In this document: positions 1-6,553 of the stretch, piece after piece
How positions within the stretch are numbered: position 1 is the stretch's first letter
How the letters are laid out: the number at the start of each line of letters is the position of its first letter
Assembly: GCA_902464635.1 (NCBI GenBank)
Contig: CABQKC010000006.1
Coordinates: 1-64,000 of the forward strand
DNA length: 64,000 nt
Direction of reading: 5' to 3'
DNA from: an uncultured Caryophanales bacterium
GTDB taxonomy: Bacteria > Bacillota_I > Bacilli_A > RFN20 > CAG-826
Notes under the pieces: generated by a model
Told to the model about the DNA's origin: nothing
The model's database searches: none
Seen by the model: only the letters and a program-made list of their open reading frames with translations
Program-made: the position numbers and the translations under genes

Positions 1-35
1 ATTTTTGTCATACAAATTATTTTTCACTTGATTTG

Positions 36-482
36 TTAATAGTTAAATTCCTCCTCTAACTTATCTAATATCTTCTCGCCTATACGCAAGAATTCATTTT
101 TCTCATCTTCTTCTAGCATCGAAGAAAGTTCCTTTTCGAATTTATCCAATACTTTCTTAGTGGATTGGTAATATTGCATTCCCTTTTCGGTTGGATAAAG
201 TTTTTTAATACGCTTATCGTCTTTATCGATAGACGAAGAGATGAATCCTTCGTTTTCTAGAATCGTTAATATTTCAGAAACCGTCGATTTCTTTAACATC
301 AATCCATCCATTATTGAATTACTCTTGCACCCTGGATGCCTGCATATAAAAGCAAGCGACCAGCCTTGTTGAGGACCTATATCTATAGGAAACAAAGGTA
401 GATAGGCCATTTCAAACCTTCTATCTAGCATTCTATTTAATCGACCTACCATTGGTCTTAATCTTGAGATTTTTCTTTCCAT
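36..482 (-). CDS. MarR-family transcriptional regulator
   Basis: A 148-residue protein with the winged-helix layout of MarR repressors. The recognition part lies at about residues 55–100: a helix-turn-helix around LKKSTVSEILTILENEGF, then the wing with DKDDKRIKKLYPTEKG, flanked by dimerisation helices. It should bind palindromic operators as a dimer and release them on ligand binding or oxidation. A perfect GTTCG/CGAAC inverted repeat lies between its promoter and start codon, so it very likely represses itself. Its co-transcribed targets would lie to the left, outside the window: a possible start codon for another minus-strand gene is at 9–11, 25 bases past this stop. MarR proteins often control drug exporters, but the ABC pair at 1720 has no matching operator. 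The ligand is unknown. Confidence 0.9.
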   Translation of the reverse strand: MERKISRLRPMVGRLNRMLDRRFEMAYLPLFPIDIGPQQGWSLAFICRHPGCKSNSIMDGLMLKKSTVSEILTILENEGFISSSIDKDDKRIKKLYPTEKGMQYYQSTKKVLDKFEKELSSMLEEDEKNEFLRIGEKILDKLEEEFNY

Positions 483-488
483 AATATT

Positions 489-502
489 GTTCGACAGCGA
501 AC
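489..502 (-). promoter_or_regulatory. Probable MarR operator (GTTCG-N4-CGAAC)
   Basis: A perfect 5-bp inverted repeat with a 4-base centre, extended by near-symmetric TA/AA flanks. It sits 6 bases upstream of the MarR start codon and directly downstream of its −10 box. Placement and symmetry suit an autoregulatory operator; binding by this protein is inferred. Confidence 0.6.
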
Positions 503-531
503 TATTTAACTCTAAATTATGAAAATAACAA
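503..531 (-). promoter_or_regulatory. Promoter of the MarR gene
   Basis: On the minus strand, TTGTTA (526–531) and TAAATA (503–508) are separated by 17 bases, a good sigma-A type promoter. The operator-like palindrome begins at once after the −10 box, covering the expected transcription start. Confidence 0.6.
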
Positions 532-574
532 GTGGCAAATTAATTAAAACCGCTTTCAAAGATAAATTATTTAT

Positions 575-1564
575 TTAATTTAAAGATTCTTCTAGGCTTG
601 CTCTTTCTTCTAAACCACGGAATATCTTTTCTAGCGAATCAATAGAATCTAGCGATGTCGCTAGTTGCATTCTGACTCTTTTATATCCAGGGAAAGAAGA
701 GAAGAAATGAGGCAATAAACCACGCAGTTCCCTTGTTCCAATATATTCGCCTTTTTCTTTGATTAAAGCGTAGGCGAATTCTTTTGCATATTCGATTTGT
801 TTAACCTTGCTAGGAGAAGAAAGAAGGACCCCATTAGTTAAATATTCATTGATTTGGGTCAATAAATATGGATGCCCTAAGCCACCTCTAGCAACCATAA
901 CAAAATCAGCACGAGTTATATCCAAGGCATTTTTAGCATCCATCGGAGTAAATATATCTCCAGATACGGCATAAGGAATGTTGATATGTTTTTTCATATC
1001 TTGAATTTCTTCATATCTAGCTTTGCCTGAATAAAACTGAGCACGAGTCCTGCAATGAATGGAAATTAAAGCGACCCCTGCTCTTTCTAAGGCTTCTGCA
1101 GCTTCATAAACATTAACAGAATCTTCGTCCCAACCTAATCTAATTTTGGCAGTGACTGGCTTAGAAGAAACTTTAACTATTTCCCTAACATAATTTTCTA
1201 GTCCTGGGACATCTTTAAGCCACTTAGAACCAGCACCTGTCTTAACTACTTTTTCTACAGGACAGCCAAAATTCAAATCAAGAAAATCATAGGTAGCAAC
1301 TTCTTCTATTTTTTTTATAGCGGGAATTGTGTTTTCTAATGAGAATCCAAATAGTTGAATAGCATATGGGGTGTCTAGATTTGAACTTTTTAGATAATCC
1401 AAAGTCTTTTCGTTCCCATATCTAATCCCGCAATCAGAAACCATCTCGGAAAAAGAAAGACCAACCCCAAAAGGCTTCATAAATTCCCTATATGCAAGAG
1501 TTGTTACCCCTGCCATTGGGCCAAGCAATATTTTGTTAGATATTTCTATTCCGGCGACCTTCAT
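575..1564 (-). CDS. dusB: tRNA-dihydrouridine synthase (DusB-like)
   Basis: A 329-residue FMN-dependent TIM-barrel enzyme that reduces specific uridines in the tRNA D-loop to dihydrouridine with NADPH. Family signs are the N-terminal LGPMAGVT motif, the active-site segment LNFGCPVEKVVKTGAGS with its catalytic cysteine, the HCRTR motif that binds FMN and tRNA, and VMVARGGLG near the barrel's phosphate site. Length is normal for the family. In Bacillus the homologue lies downstream of ftsH; here it is also the next housekeeping gene beyond ftsH, separated by the exporter and accessory genes. It is divergent from the ABC operon at 1720. Confidence 0.9.
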   Translation of the reverse strand: MKVAGIEISNKILLGPMAGVTTLAYREFMKPFGVGLSFSEMVSDCGIRYGNEKTLDYLKSSNLDTPYAIQLFGFSLENTIPAIKKIEEVATYDFLDLNFGCPVEKVVKTGAGSKWLKDVPGLENYVREIVKVSSKPVTAKIRLGWDEDSVNVYEAAEALERAGVALISIHCRTRAQFYSGKARYEEIQDMKKHINIPYAVSGDIFTPMDAKNALDITRADFVMVARGGLGHPYLLTQINEYLTNGVLLSSPSKVKQIEYAKEFAYALIKEKGEYIGTRELRGLLPHFFSSFPGYKRVRMQLATSLDSIDSLEKIFRGLEERASLEESLN

Positions 1565-1665
1565 AAGATAGAGTTATATAGAAAAGAAATTGTAAAGGCA
1601 ATCAAAATATTGCTAAACAAAGTGCCCATAATGTCAATTTTGCTTTAATTGCATTAAAATTTATA

Positions 1666-1694
1666 TTGCACAAAATTGTTCTTGGCTCTATAAA
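1666..1694 (+). promoter_or_regulatory. Promoter of the ABC exporter operon
   Basis: TTGCAC (1666–1671) and TATAAA (1689–1694) are spaced by exactly 17 bases. A strong ribosome-binding site (AAAGGAGG, 1706–1713) follows 6 bases before the ATG at 1720. Confidence 0.65.
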
Positions 1695-1719
1695 TCATAC
1701 GTTTTAAAGGAGGTAAACC

Positions 1720-3591
1720 ATGTTTAAAATGTTGAAATCTTTCCGAAAAAGAGACTGGATAGCTTTGTTCTTTATTATCGGATTAACAATAACTCAGGTT
1801 TGGTGCACGATGATGATGACCGATTATATGTCTAACATCATAAAGGCAATTATGTTTGTAGACTATAAGACAAACCCTGGACATATTAATGAACAGTTTG
1901 GCCAAATGTTTGAAGCTCTTGGCAATGACTGGGATGCGGTAATTGCCATTCTTAAATCCACGAATAGCCCGATGCTAGAAACTGCAGAAGCTATAAAAAA
2001 TGCAAGCGTTAGTGATATCTGGTATTGGGGTGGCATGATGCTTCTTGTCGTAACTGGTTCAGTGGCATGTCAATTAGTCATATCCGTATTAGCGTCCATG
2101 ATTGTAGCTAGTTTTGCCGTTACCACCAGGGACAAACTCAATAAGAAGATTTCATCATTCTCAATGGCGGAAATTAATAAATTCTCCACTGCTAGTTTAG
2201 TTACTAGAAGTACAAATGATATCGAACAAGTCCAAATGACTTACCTCATGATGATGAGAATGGTTTTTGCTGCTCCGGTAACTGCAATATGGGCCATATG
2301 CAAAATCCAATCTGCCTCCTGGCAATTAACAACTGCTACTGCTGTTGCAATTGTTGTCCTAGTAATTGCACTTACTATATTAGTTGTAACAGTCTTGCCT
2401 AAATTCAAGGTTGCCCAGAAATATGTTGATAAATTAAACGGAATAACTAGAGAAAACCTAAATGGTATCAGGGTAGTTCGTGCTTATAACGCTGAGCAAT
2501 ACCAGGAAGATAAGTTCAAGAAAGCCAATGACGATTTAACAAAGCTAAATCTCTTTAGTGGAAGGGTCTTAGGCTTATTATCTCCAATTATAGTCATTGT
2601 AATGGATGGAGTTACTTTATCCATGTATTGGATTGGTGCCTATCTAATTAATGGTGGCACATTAGCATATAATGAAGTGTCTAGCTATACGATGTTAGTA
2701 ACTCAAATCATTATGGCATTCATGATGTTATTAATGATGTTTGTCATGCTTCCTAGAGCTAGTGTCTCCGCTAAACGCATTAATGAAGTATTAGACACAA
2801 AACCATCGATAGTAGATCCAGCAAATCCTGTTGTTCCAGAGAAATTAGGAACAATAGAATTCAATGATGTATCTTTCTCTTATCCAGATGGAGAAGAAAA
2901 TATTTTGGAACATATTTCCTTTAAAGCAAAACAAGGAGATACGATTGCTATCATTGGTCCAACAGGATGTGGAAAATCTACTTTAGTTCAACTTCTAGAT
3001 AGACTTTATGATGCAACTGAAGGTGAAGTAAAAGTAGACGGAATCAATGTAAAAGAAATGAGCCAAGCCGAACTTCATTCTAGGATTGGTTATGTTCCTC
3101 AAAAAGGCGTGCTTTTCACTGGAACAGTCAAATCTAACATTGGTTTTGGATTGAAAGAAATTGACGATGAAGTAATTAAAAATTCCGCAAAAATCGCTTG
3201 TGCTGATGAATTTATTGAAAATATGGAAGATAAATATGATGCAAAAATAGCACAAGGAGGAACTAATGTTTCTGGTGGGCAAAGGCAAAGGCTTTGCATT
3301 GCTAGAGCAATTGCAACAAGACCAGAAATATTTGTCTTCGACGATTCTTTCTCTGCGCTGGATTTTAAAACCGATCTCAAGGTAAGACAGAACCTAAAGG
3401 AATCACAAAAAGATGCCACAAAGGTAATAGTTGCCCAACGTATCGGAACAGTTATGGATGCTGATTTGATATTAGTTTTAGAAGAAGGGAAACTTGTAGG
3501 AAAAGGAACCCACAAGGAACTTTTACAAACCTGCAAGTTATATAAAGACATCGCCCTTTCTCAACTTAGCAAGGAGGAACTTTCTTTATGA
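1720..3591 (+). CDS. ABC exporter half-transporter, degenerate-Walker-B subunit
   Basis: A 623-residue half-transporter of the multidrug/lipid exporter type: a transmembrane domain (about residues 1–345) and a C-terminal ATPase domain (about 370–605). The ATPase has Walker A GPTGCGKST (about 413–420), signature SGGQRQR (about 518) and a Walker B reading VFDDS, in which serine replaces the catalytic glutamate. This is the pattern of the non-catalytic subunit in heterodimeric exporters such as TM287/288; the partner is the next gene. Between the first and second membrane spans is an unusually long extracytoplasmic stretch of about 60 residues. The gene has its own promoter and strong ribosome-binding site, and its last codons overlap the next gene by 4 bases. 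The exported substrate cannot be told from sequence. Confidence 0.92.
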   Translation: MFKMLKSFRKRDWIALFFIIGLTITQVWCTMMMTDYMSNIIKAIMFVDYKTNPGHINEQFGQMFEALGNDWDAVIAILKSTNSPMLETAEAIKNASVSDIWYWGGMMLLVVTGSVACQLVISVLASMIVASFAVTTRDKLNKKISSFSMAEINKFSTASLVTRSTNDIEQVQMTYLMMMRMVFAAPVTAIWAICKIQSASWQLTTATAVAIVVLVIALTILVVTVLPKFKVAQKYVDKLNGITRENLNGIRVVRAYNAEQYQEDKFKKANDDLTKLNLFSGRVLGLLSPIIVIVMDGVTLSMYWIGAYLINGGTLAYNEVSSYTMLVTQIIMAFMMLLMMFVMLPRASVSAKRINEVLDTKPSIVDPANPVVPEKLGTIEFNDVSFSYPDGEENILEHISFKAKQGDTIAIIGPTGCGKSTLVQLLDRLYDATEGEVKVDGINVKEMSQAELHSRIGYVPQKGVLFTGTVKSNIGFGLKEIDDEVIKNSAKIACADEFIENMEDKYDAKIAQGGTNVSGGQRQRLCIARAIATRPEIFVFDDSFSALDFKTDLKVRQNLKESQKDATKVIVAQRIGTVMDADLILVLEEGKLVGKGTHKELLQTCKLYKDIALSQLSKEELSL

Positions 3592-5390
3592 AAAAAGGTA
3601 ATTTCAAAAAAGACAAAGTCTCTAAGAAAGAATTAGGGAAAGCATTAAAGAATATCCTTGGTACTTCTAAGAAGTTTTATGCTCCAATTATTATTTCAGC
3701 CATCTTTATTCTTGCTGGGGTTGTTATTTCTATTATCGCTCCTCAATACCTTTCAAAAATGACCAACGAGATAGCAAACAATGCTCTCAAACAAACAATT
3801 AATATAGATATAGTTGCTAAAAATGGATTCATATTATTGGGGTTATATATTTCTAGCGCCATCCTTACGTATTTGTCTAGTTTCCTTTTAACTGGAGTTA
3901 CCCAAAAATATGCGAATGCATTAAGAAAATCTATTTCTGAAAAGATAAACGTCATCCCATTACGTTATTTTGATTCGCATCAAGTTGGTGACATACTTTC
4001 TAGAGTTACTAACGATGTAGACTCCGTCGCTCAAAGTTTAGACCAATCAATTTCAATGATGCTTCAATCAATATTCATGTTGATTGGTTCATTAATTGGG
4101 ATGTTCGCCACTTCTTATTTAATGGCATTAACTGCCTTAATTTCTCTACCACTTATGCTCATATTCTTAGGCATAATCATGAAATTTGCCATGCCTCAAT
4201 TCTTGAAAAGGCAAGAACAAATCGGCGATATTAATGGGGTTGTAGAAGAAAAGTTCTCTGGCCAATTGATAATCAAACTATTCAATGCCGAAGAGAAAGT
4301 AGATGAAGTATTTAATTCTAAAAACATTACTTTAGGCACGACGATGTTTAAGGCCCAATGCTGTGGCGGATTAATGCAACCTTTGATGTCTTTCATTTCC
4401 TATTTTGCCTATGTAGCCGTCTTAGTAGTTGGTGGAATTCTTTTAAGCGATGGAAAAGTCGATTATGGAACCATCACTGCTTTCTTAGTCTATGTAAGGT
4501 TATTCCAGCAACCAATGACCCAAATGGCCCAAGCCATGAATACACTTCAAACAGTTGGAGCCGCCAGCAAACGCGTCTTTGATTTCTTAGAAGAAAAAGA
4601 ACTTGATGATGAAACTGGAAAGACAAGAAAATTAATCGGAGTGGATGGCAAAGTGCAAGTTAAAGGCGAAATCGAATTCAAACATATTAACTTCTCTTAT
4701 GATCCGTCTAGAGAAATCATTCATGACTTCTCTGCCAAGATTAAACCTGGCTCAAAAGTTGCTATAGTAGGTCCTACAGGCGCAGGAAAAACCACCATGG
4801 TCAATCTCCTTATGAGGTTCTATGAAATCAATTCTGGGGATATTTTAATCGATGGAGTGTCTATTAAAGATATGCCTAGAGAGGAAATCCATGATATTTT
4901 CGGCATGGTTTTGCAAGACACCTGGGTTTTTGAAGGAGCAATGAGAGAAAACATAGTTTTCAATAGTCCTGCCATTCCTGATGATGAACTAAAGCAAATC
5001 TGCAAAGATGCTAACATCTACCACTTCATTAGGACTCTTCCAGGCAAATTAGATTGCGAACTATCTAATGCAGGTTCTATTTCCTCTGGCCAAAAGCAAC
5101 TTATAACCATTGCTAGGGCTATGGTTAGGAAAGCTCCTTTATTAATATTGGATGAAGCCACATCTAACGTTGATACACGTACAGAAGAGCTTATCCAGGA
5201 AGCCATGGATAATCTTACTAAAGGAAGGACAAGTTTTGTTATTGCCCACCGTTTATCCACGATCAAGAATGCTGACTTAATCTTAGTCATGAAGGATGGG
5301 AACATTGTTGAACAAGGAACTCATGAATCCTTAATGAAAGACAACGGTTTCTATGCCTCCTTGTATAACTCTCAATTCTCATTTCAATAA
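3588..5390 (+). CDS. ABC exporter half-transporter, catalytic subunit
   Basis: A 600-residue partner of the preceding gene, overlapping it by the sequence ATGA. A six-helix transmembrane domain (about residues 30–330) is followed by an ATPase domain with Walker A GPTGAGKTT (about 394–402) and an intact Walker B LLILDEATS including the catalytic glutamate. Its signature is ISSGQKQL, with serine in place of the first glycine of SGGQ. Thus the degenerate ATP site combines this signature with the faulty Walker B of the first subunit, while the other site is fully consensus. That complementary pattern strongly supports an obligate heterodimer. Transcription likely ends at the terminator at 5481–5507. 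Confidence 0.92.
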   Translation: MKKGNFKKDKVSKKELGKALKNILGTSKKFYAPIIISAIFILAGVVISIIAPQYLSKMTNEIANNALKQTINIDIVAKNGFILLGLYISSAILTYLSSFLLTGVTQKYANALRKSISEKINVIPLRYFDSHQVGDILSRVTNDVDSVAQSLDQSISMMLQSIFMLIGSLIGMFATSYLMALTALISLPLMLIFLGIIMKFAMPQFLKRQEQIGDINGVVEEKFSGQLIIKLFNAEEKVDEVFNSKNITLGTTMFKAQCCGGLMQPLMSFISYFAYVAVLVVGGILLSDGKVDYGTITAFLVYVRLFQQPMTQMAQAMNTLQTVGAASKRVFDFLEEKELDDETGKTRKLIGVDGKVQVKGEIEFKHINFSYDPSREIIHDFSAKIKPGSKVAIVGPTGAGKTTMVNLLMRFYEINSGDILIDGVSIKDMPREEIHDIFGMVLQDTWVFEGAMRENIVFNSPAIPDDELKQICKDANIYHFIRTLPGKLDCELSNAGSISSGQKQLITIARAMVRKAPLLILDEATSNVDTRTEELIQEAMDNLTKGRTSFVIAHRLSTIKNADLILVMKDGNIVEQGTHESLMKDNGFYASLYNSQFSFQ

Positions 5391-5410
5391 TTAAAAACAC
5401 AAATCAAAAG

Positions 5411-5507
5411 ACTTTGATGTTACAAACTCGATGAGTATATAAACTCGCGATAGCAGTAACATCAATGGGGATAAGTTAATGAGCATCCAAAAGGGTGCTC
5501 TTTTTAT
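5411..5507 (+). ncRNA. Candidate structured RNA ending in an intrinsic terminator
   Basis: Directly after the ABC operon, TTGATGTTAC (5414–5423) pairs perfectly with GTAACATCAA (5456–5465), a 10-bp stem enclosing 32 bases that contain a small ACTC-GAT-GAGT hairpin and a repeated AAACTCG. About 15 bases later comes a terminator hairpin. The compact multi-stem-plus-terminator form resembles a riboswitch-type leader or a small RNA, but it matches no class known to me. It could also be just the operon's 3' end. Confidence 0.35.
5481..5507 (+). terminator. Intrinsic terminator after the ABC exporter genes
   Basis: GAGCATCC and GGGTGCTC form an 8-bp stem (one G·U pair) around an AAAA loop, followed by TTTTTATTT. 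Confidence 0.8.
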
Positions 5508-5523
5508 TTGGGATTCCTCTTAA

Positions 5524-5700
5524 GCGAAGACAATCAAAGATTCTTATGATAGGAAACGCATTAGCGCATTAGTAAAAGCTGTAACAAACTATGAGGATAA
5601 AGGCATTAATTCATCCCCATTAAAAGTTACAGATTTCATGAGTGTTATAGAATGTCAGGCCTATTTATCAGACAACCTTAAAAGAATAAAAGAAATCTGA
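5524..5700 (+). pseudogene. Gene remnant: 58 open codons without a start
   Basis: Between the terminator at 5507 and the DUF6088 promoter, one plus-strand frame stays open for 58 codons up to TGA at 5698–5700. The implied peptide is balanced and protein-like (starts AKTIKDSYDRKR, ends LSDNLKRIKEI). It begins directly after an in-frame TAA, has no suitable early start codon or ribosome-binding site, and no promoter was found. It looks like the 3' end of a decayed gene. I do not recognise the family. The rest of the 5391–5837 gap holds the structured RNA and terminator to the left and the DUF6088 promoter to the right. Confidence 0.35.
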
Positions 5701-5796
5701 TAAATCAATGTCAATTAACAAAAGCAAAAATCATTCTCTTTCAAAAAGGAATCTGGCGTTCATAGAAAGGATAGAAATAAGGAAAATACAATTGTT

Positions 5797-5825
5797 TTGA
5801 TATTTCGTCCGTTTTTATATATAAT
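5797..5825 (+). promoter_or_regulatory. Promoter of the DUF6088 gene, near-leaderless
   Basis: TTGATA (5797–5802) and TATAAT (5820–5825) with 17-base spacing. The start codon at 5838 is only 12 bases after the −10 box, leaving a predicted leader of about 5–6 bases and no room for a Shine–Dalgarno sequence. Confidence 0.7.
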
Positions 5826-5837
5826 TTATAAGACTAA

Positions 5838-6443
5838 ATGAGAGAAAGAATCGAAAAATCAATAATTGAGCTAATCCAACAAAAAGAAGAAGGTAGCGTC
5901 TTTGTTGCTAATGATTTTCTTTCTTTTGGCAGTCTTTCTAGCGTCAATCGTGCCTTGTCTAGAATTAACGAAAAAGGGTTAATTAAAAGGTTAGAACACG
6001 GGTTATACGCAAAGCTAAAATTCGACCCTTTGCTAGATGAATTCACGATGCCGAGTGTTAACGACGTTGCCCTTGCAATCGCTAGGAAAAACGCCTGGAC
6101 AATTTTGCCTTGTGGCGACAATGCAAAATTCCAATTAAGATTAATCCCATCCTTTAACGGAATATATGAATACGCTTCTAACGGGCCTTATAGGACTTAT
6201 TTATATGAGAATAATTCAATTACGTTTAAAAGAACGTCTTCTAAATCCATATCGAATTTATCCTTTAAAACAGGTCTTGTTATTCAAGCGATCAAAGCCA
6301 TCGGAAAATCCAATATAAAAGAGAAGGATATTCGCCTTATCTCTTCTAAATTATCTAGACAAGAAAAGGATATAGCTTTAGAAGAATCTAAACGCGTCCA
6401 GGCGTGGATTTATGATCTTATTAAGTTAATTAACCAATTATAG
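5838..6443 (+). CDS. DUF6088 / AbiEi-like antitoxin-type protein, orphan
   Basis: A 201-residue protein resembling the DUF6088 family, which is related to the AbiEi antitoxins of type IV toxin–antitoxin systems. The N-terminal 50 residues form a winged helix (VFVANDFLSFGSLSSVNRAL, then LIKRLEHGLYAKL), the usual DNA-binding module of these autorepressors; the middle (about 65–140) matches the conserved core with the DVALAIARKNAW segment. Such genes normally sit next to an AbiEii-like nucleotidyltransferase toxin. Here none is nearby: ftsH follows on the opposite strand and a gene remnant precedes it. It may have outlived its toxin, act on a distant one, or be a plain regulator. The gene has a strong promoter but almost no leader. 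Confidence 0.72.
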   Translation: MRERIEKSIIELIQQKEEGSVFVANDFLSFGSLSSVNRALSRINEKGLIKRLEHGLYAKLKFDPLLDEFTMPSVNDVALAIARKNAWTILPCGDNAKFQLRLIPSFNGIYEYASNGPYRTYLYENNSITFKRTSSKSISNLSFKTGLVIQAIKAIGKSNIKEKDIRLISSKLSRQEKDIALEESKRVQAWIYDLIKLINQL

Positions 6444-6502
6444 TTTCCCACTTCTTAGATAGGTTGTTTTTATAGGCTTTGCCCACCGCCCAAATCATTA
6501 AG

Positions 6503-6539
6503 AAAGCAAAAGAAAACCCTGAATATTTCTACTCAGGGT
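6503..6539 (-). terminator. Terminator downstream of ftsH
   Basis: On the minus strand ACCCTGA and TCAGGGT form a 7-bp stem with a 10-base loop, followed by a T-rich tail (TTTTCTTTTGC). Confidence 0.75.
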
Positions 6540-6553
6540 GAAAGACAAACAAT

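Noticed and set aside
3099..3551. A 150-codon antisense frame within the first ABC gene
   Set aside because: It is the reverse shadow of a strongly conserved ATPase domain; no ribosome-binding site and no plausible protein features.
1720..3591. First ABC subunit as a damaged pseudogene because of its Walker B change
   Set aside because: The frame is intact and the partner's altered signature complements the defect, as in functional heterodimeric exporters.
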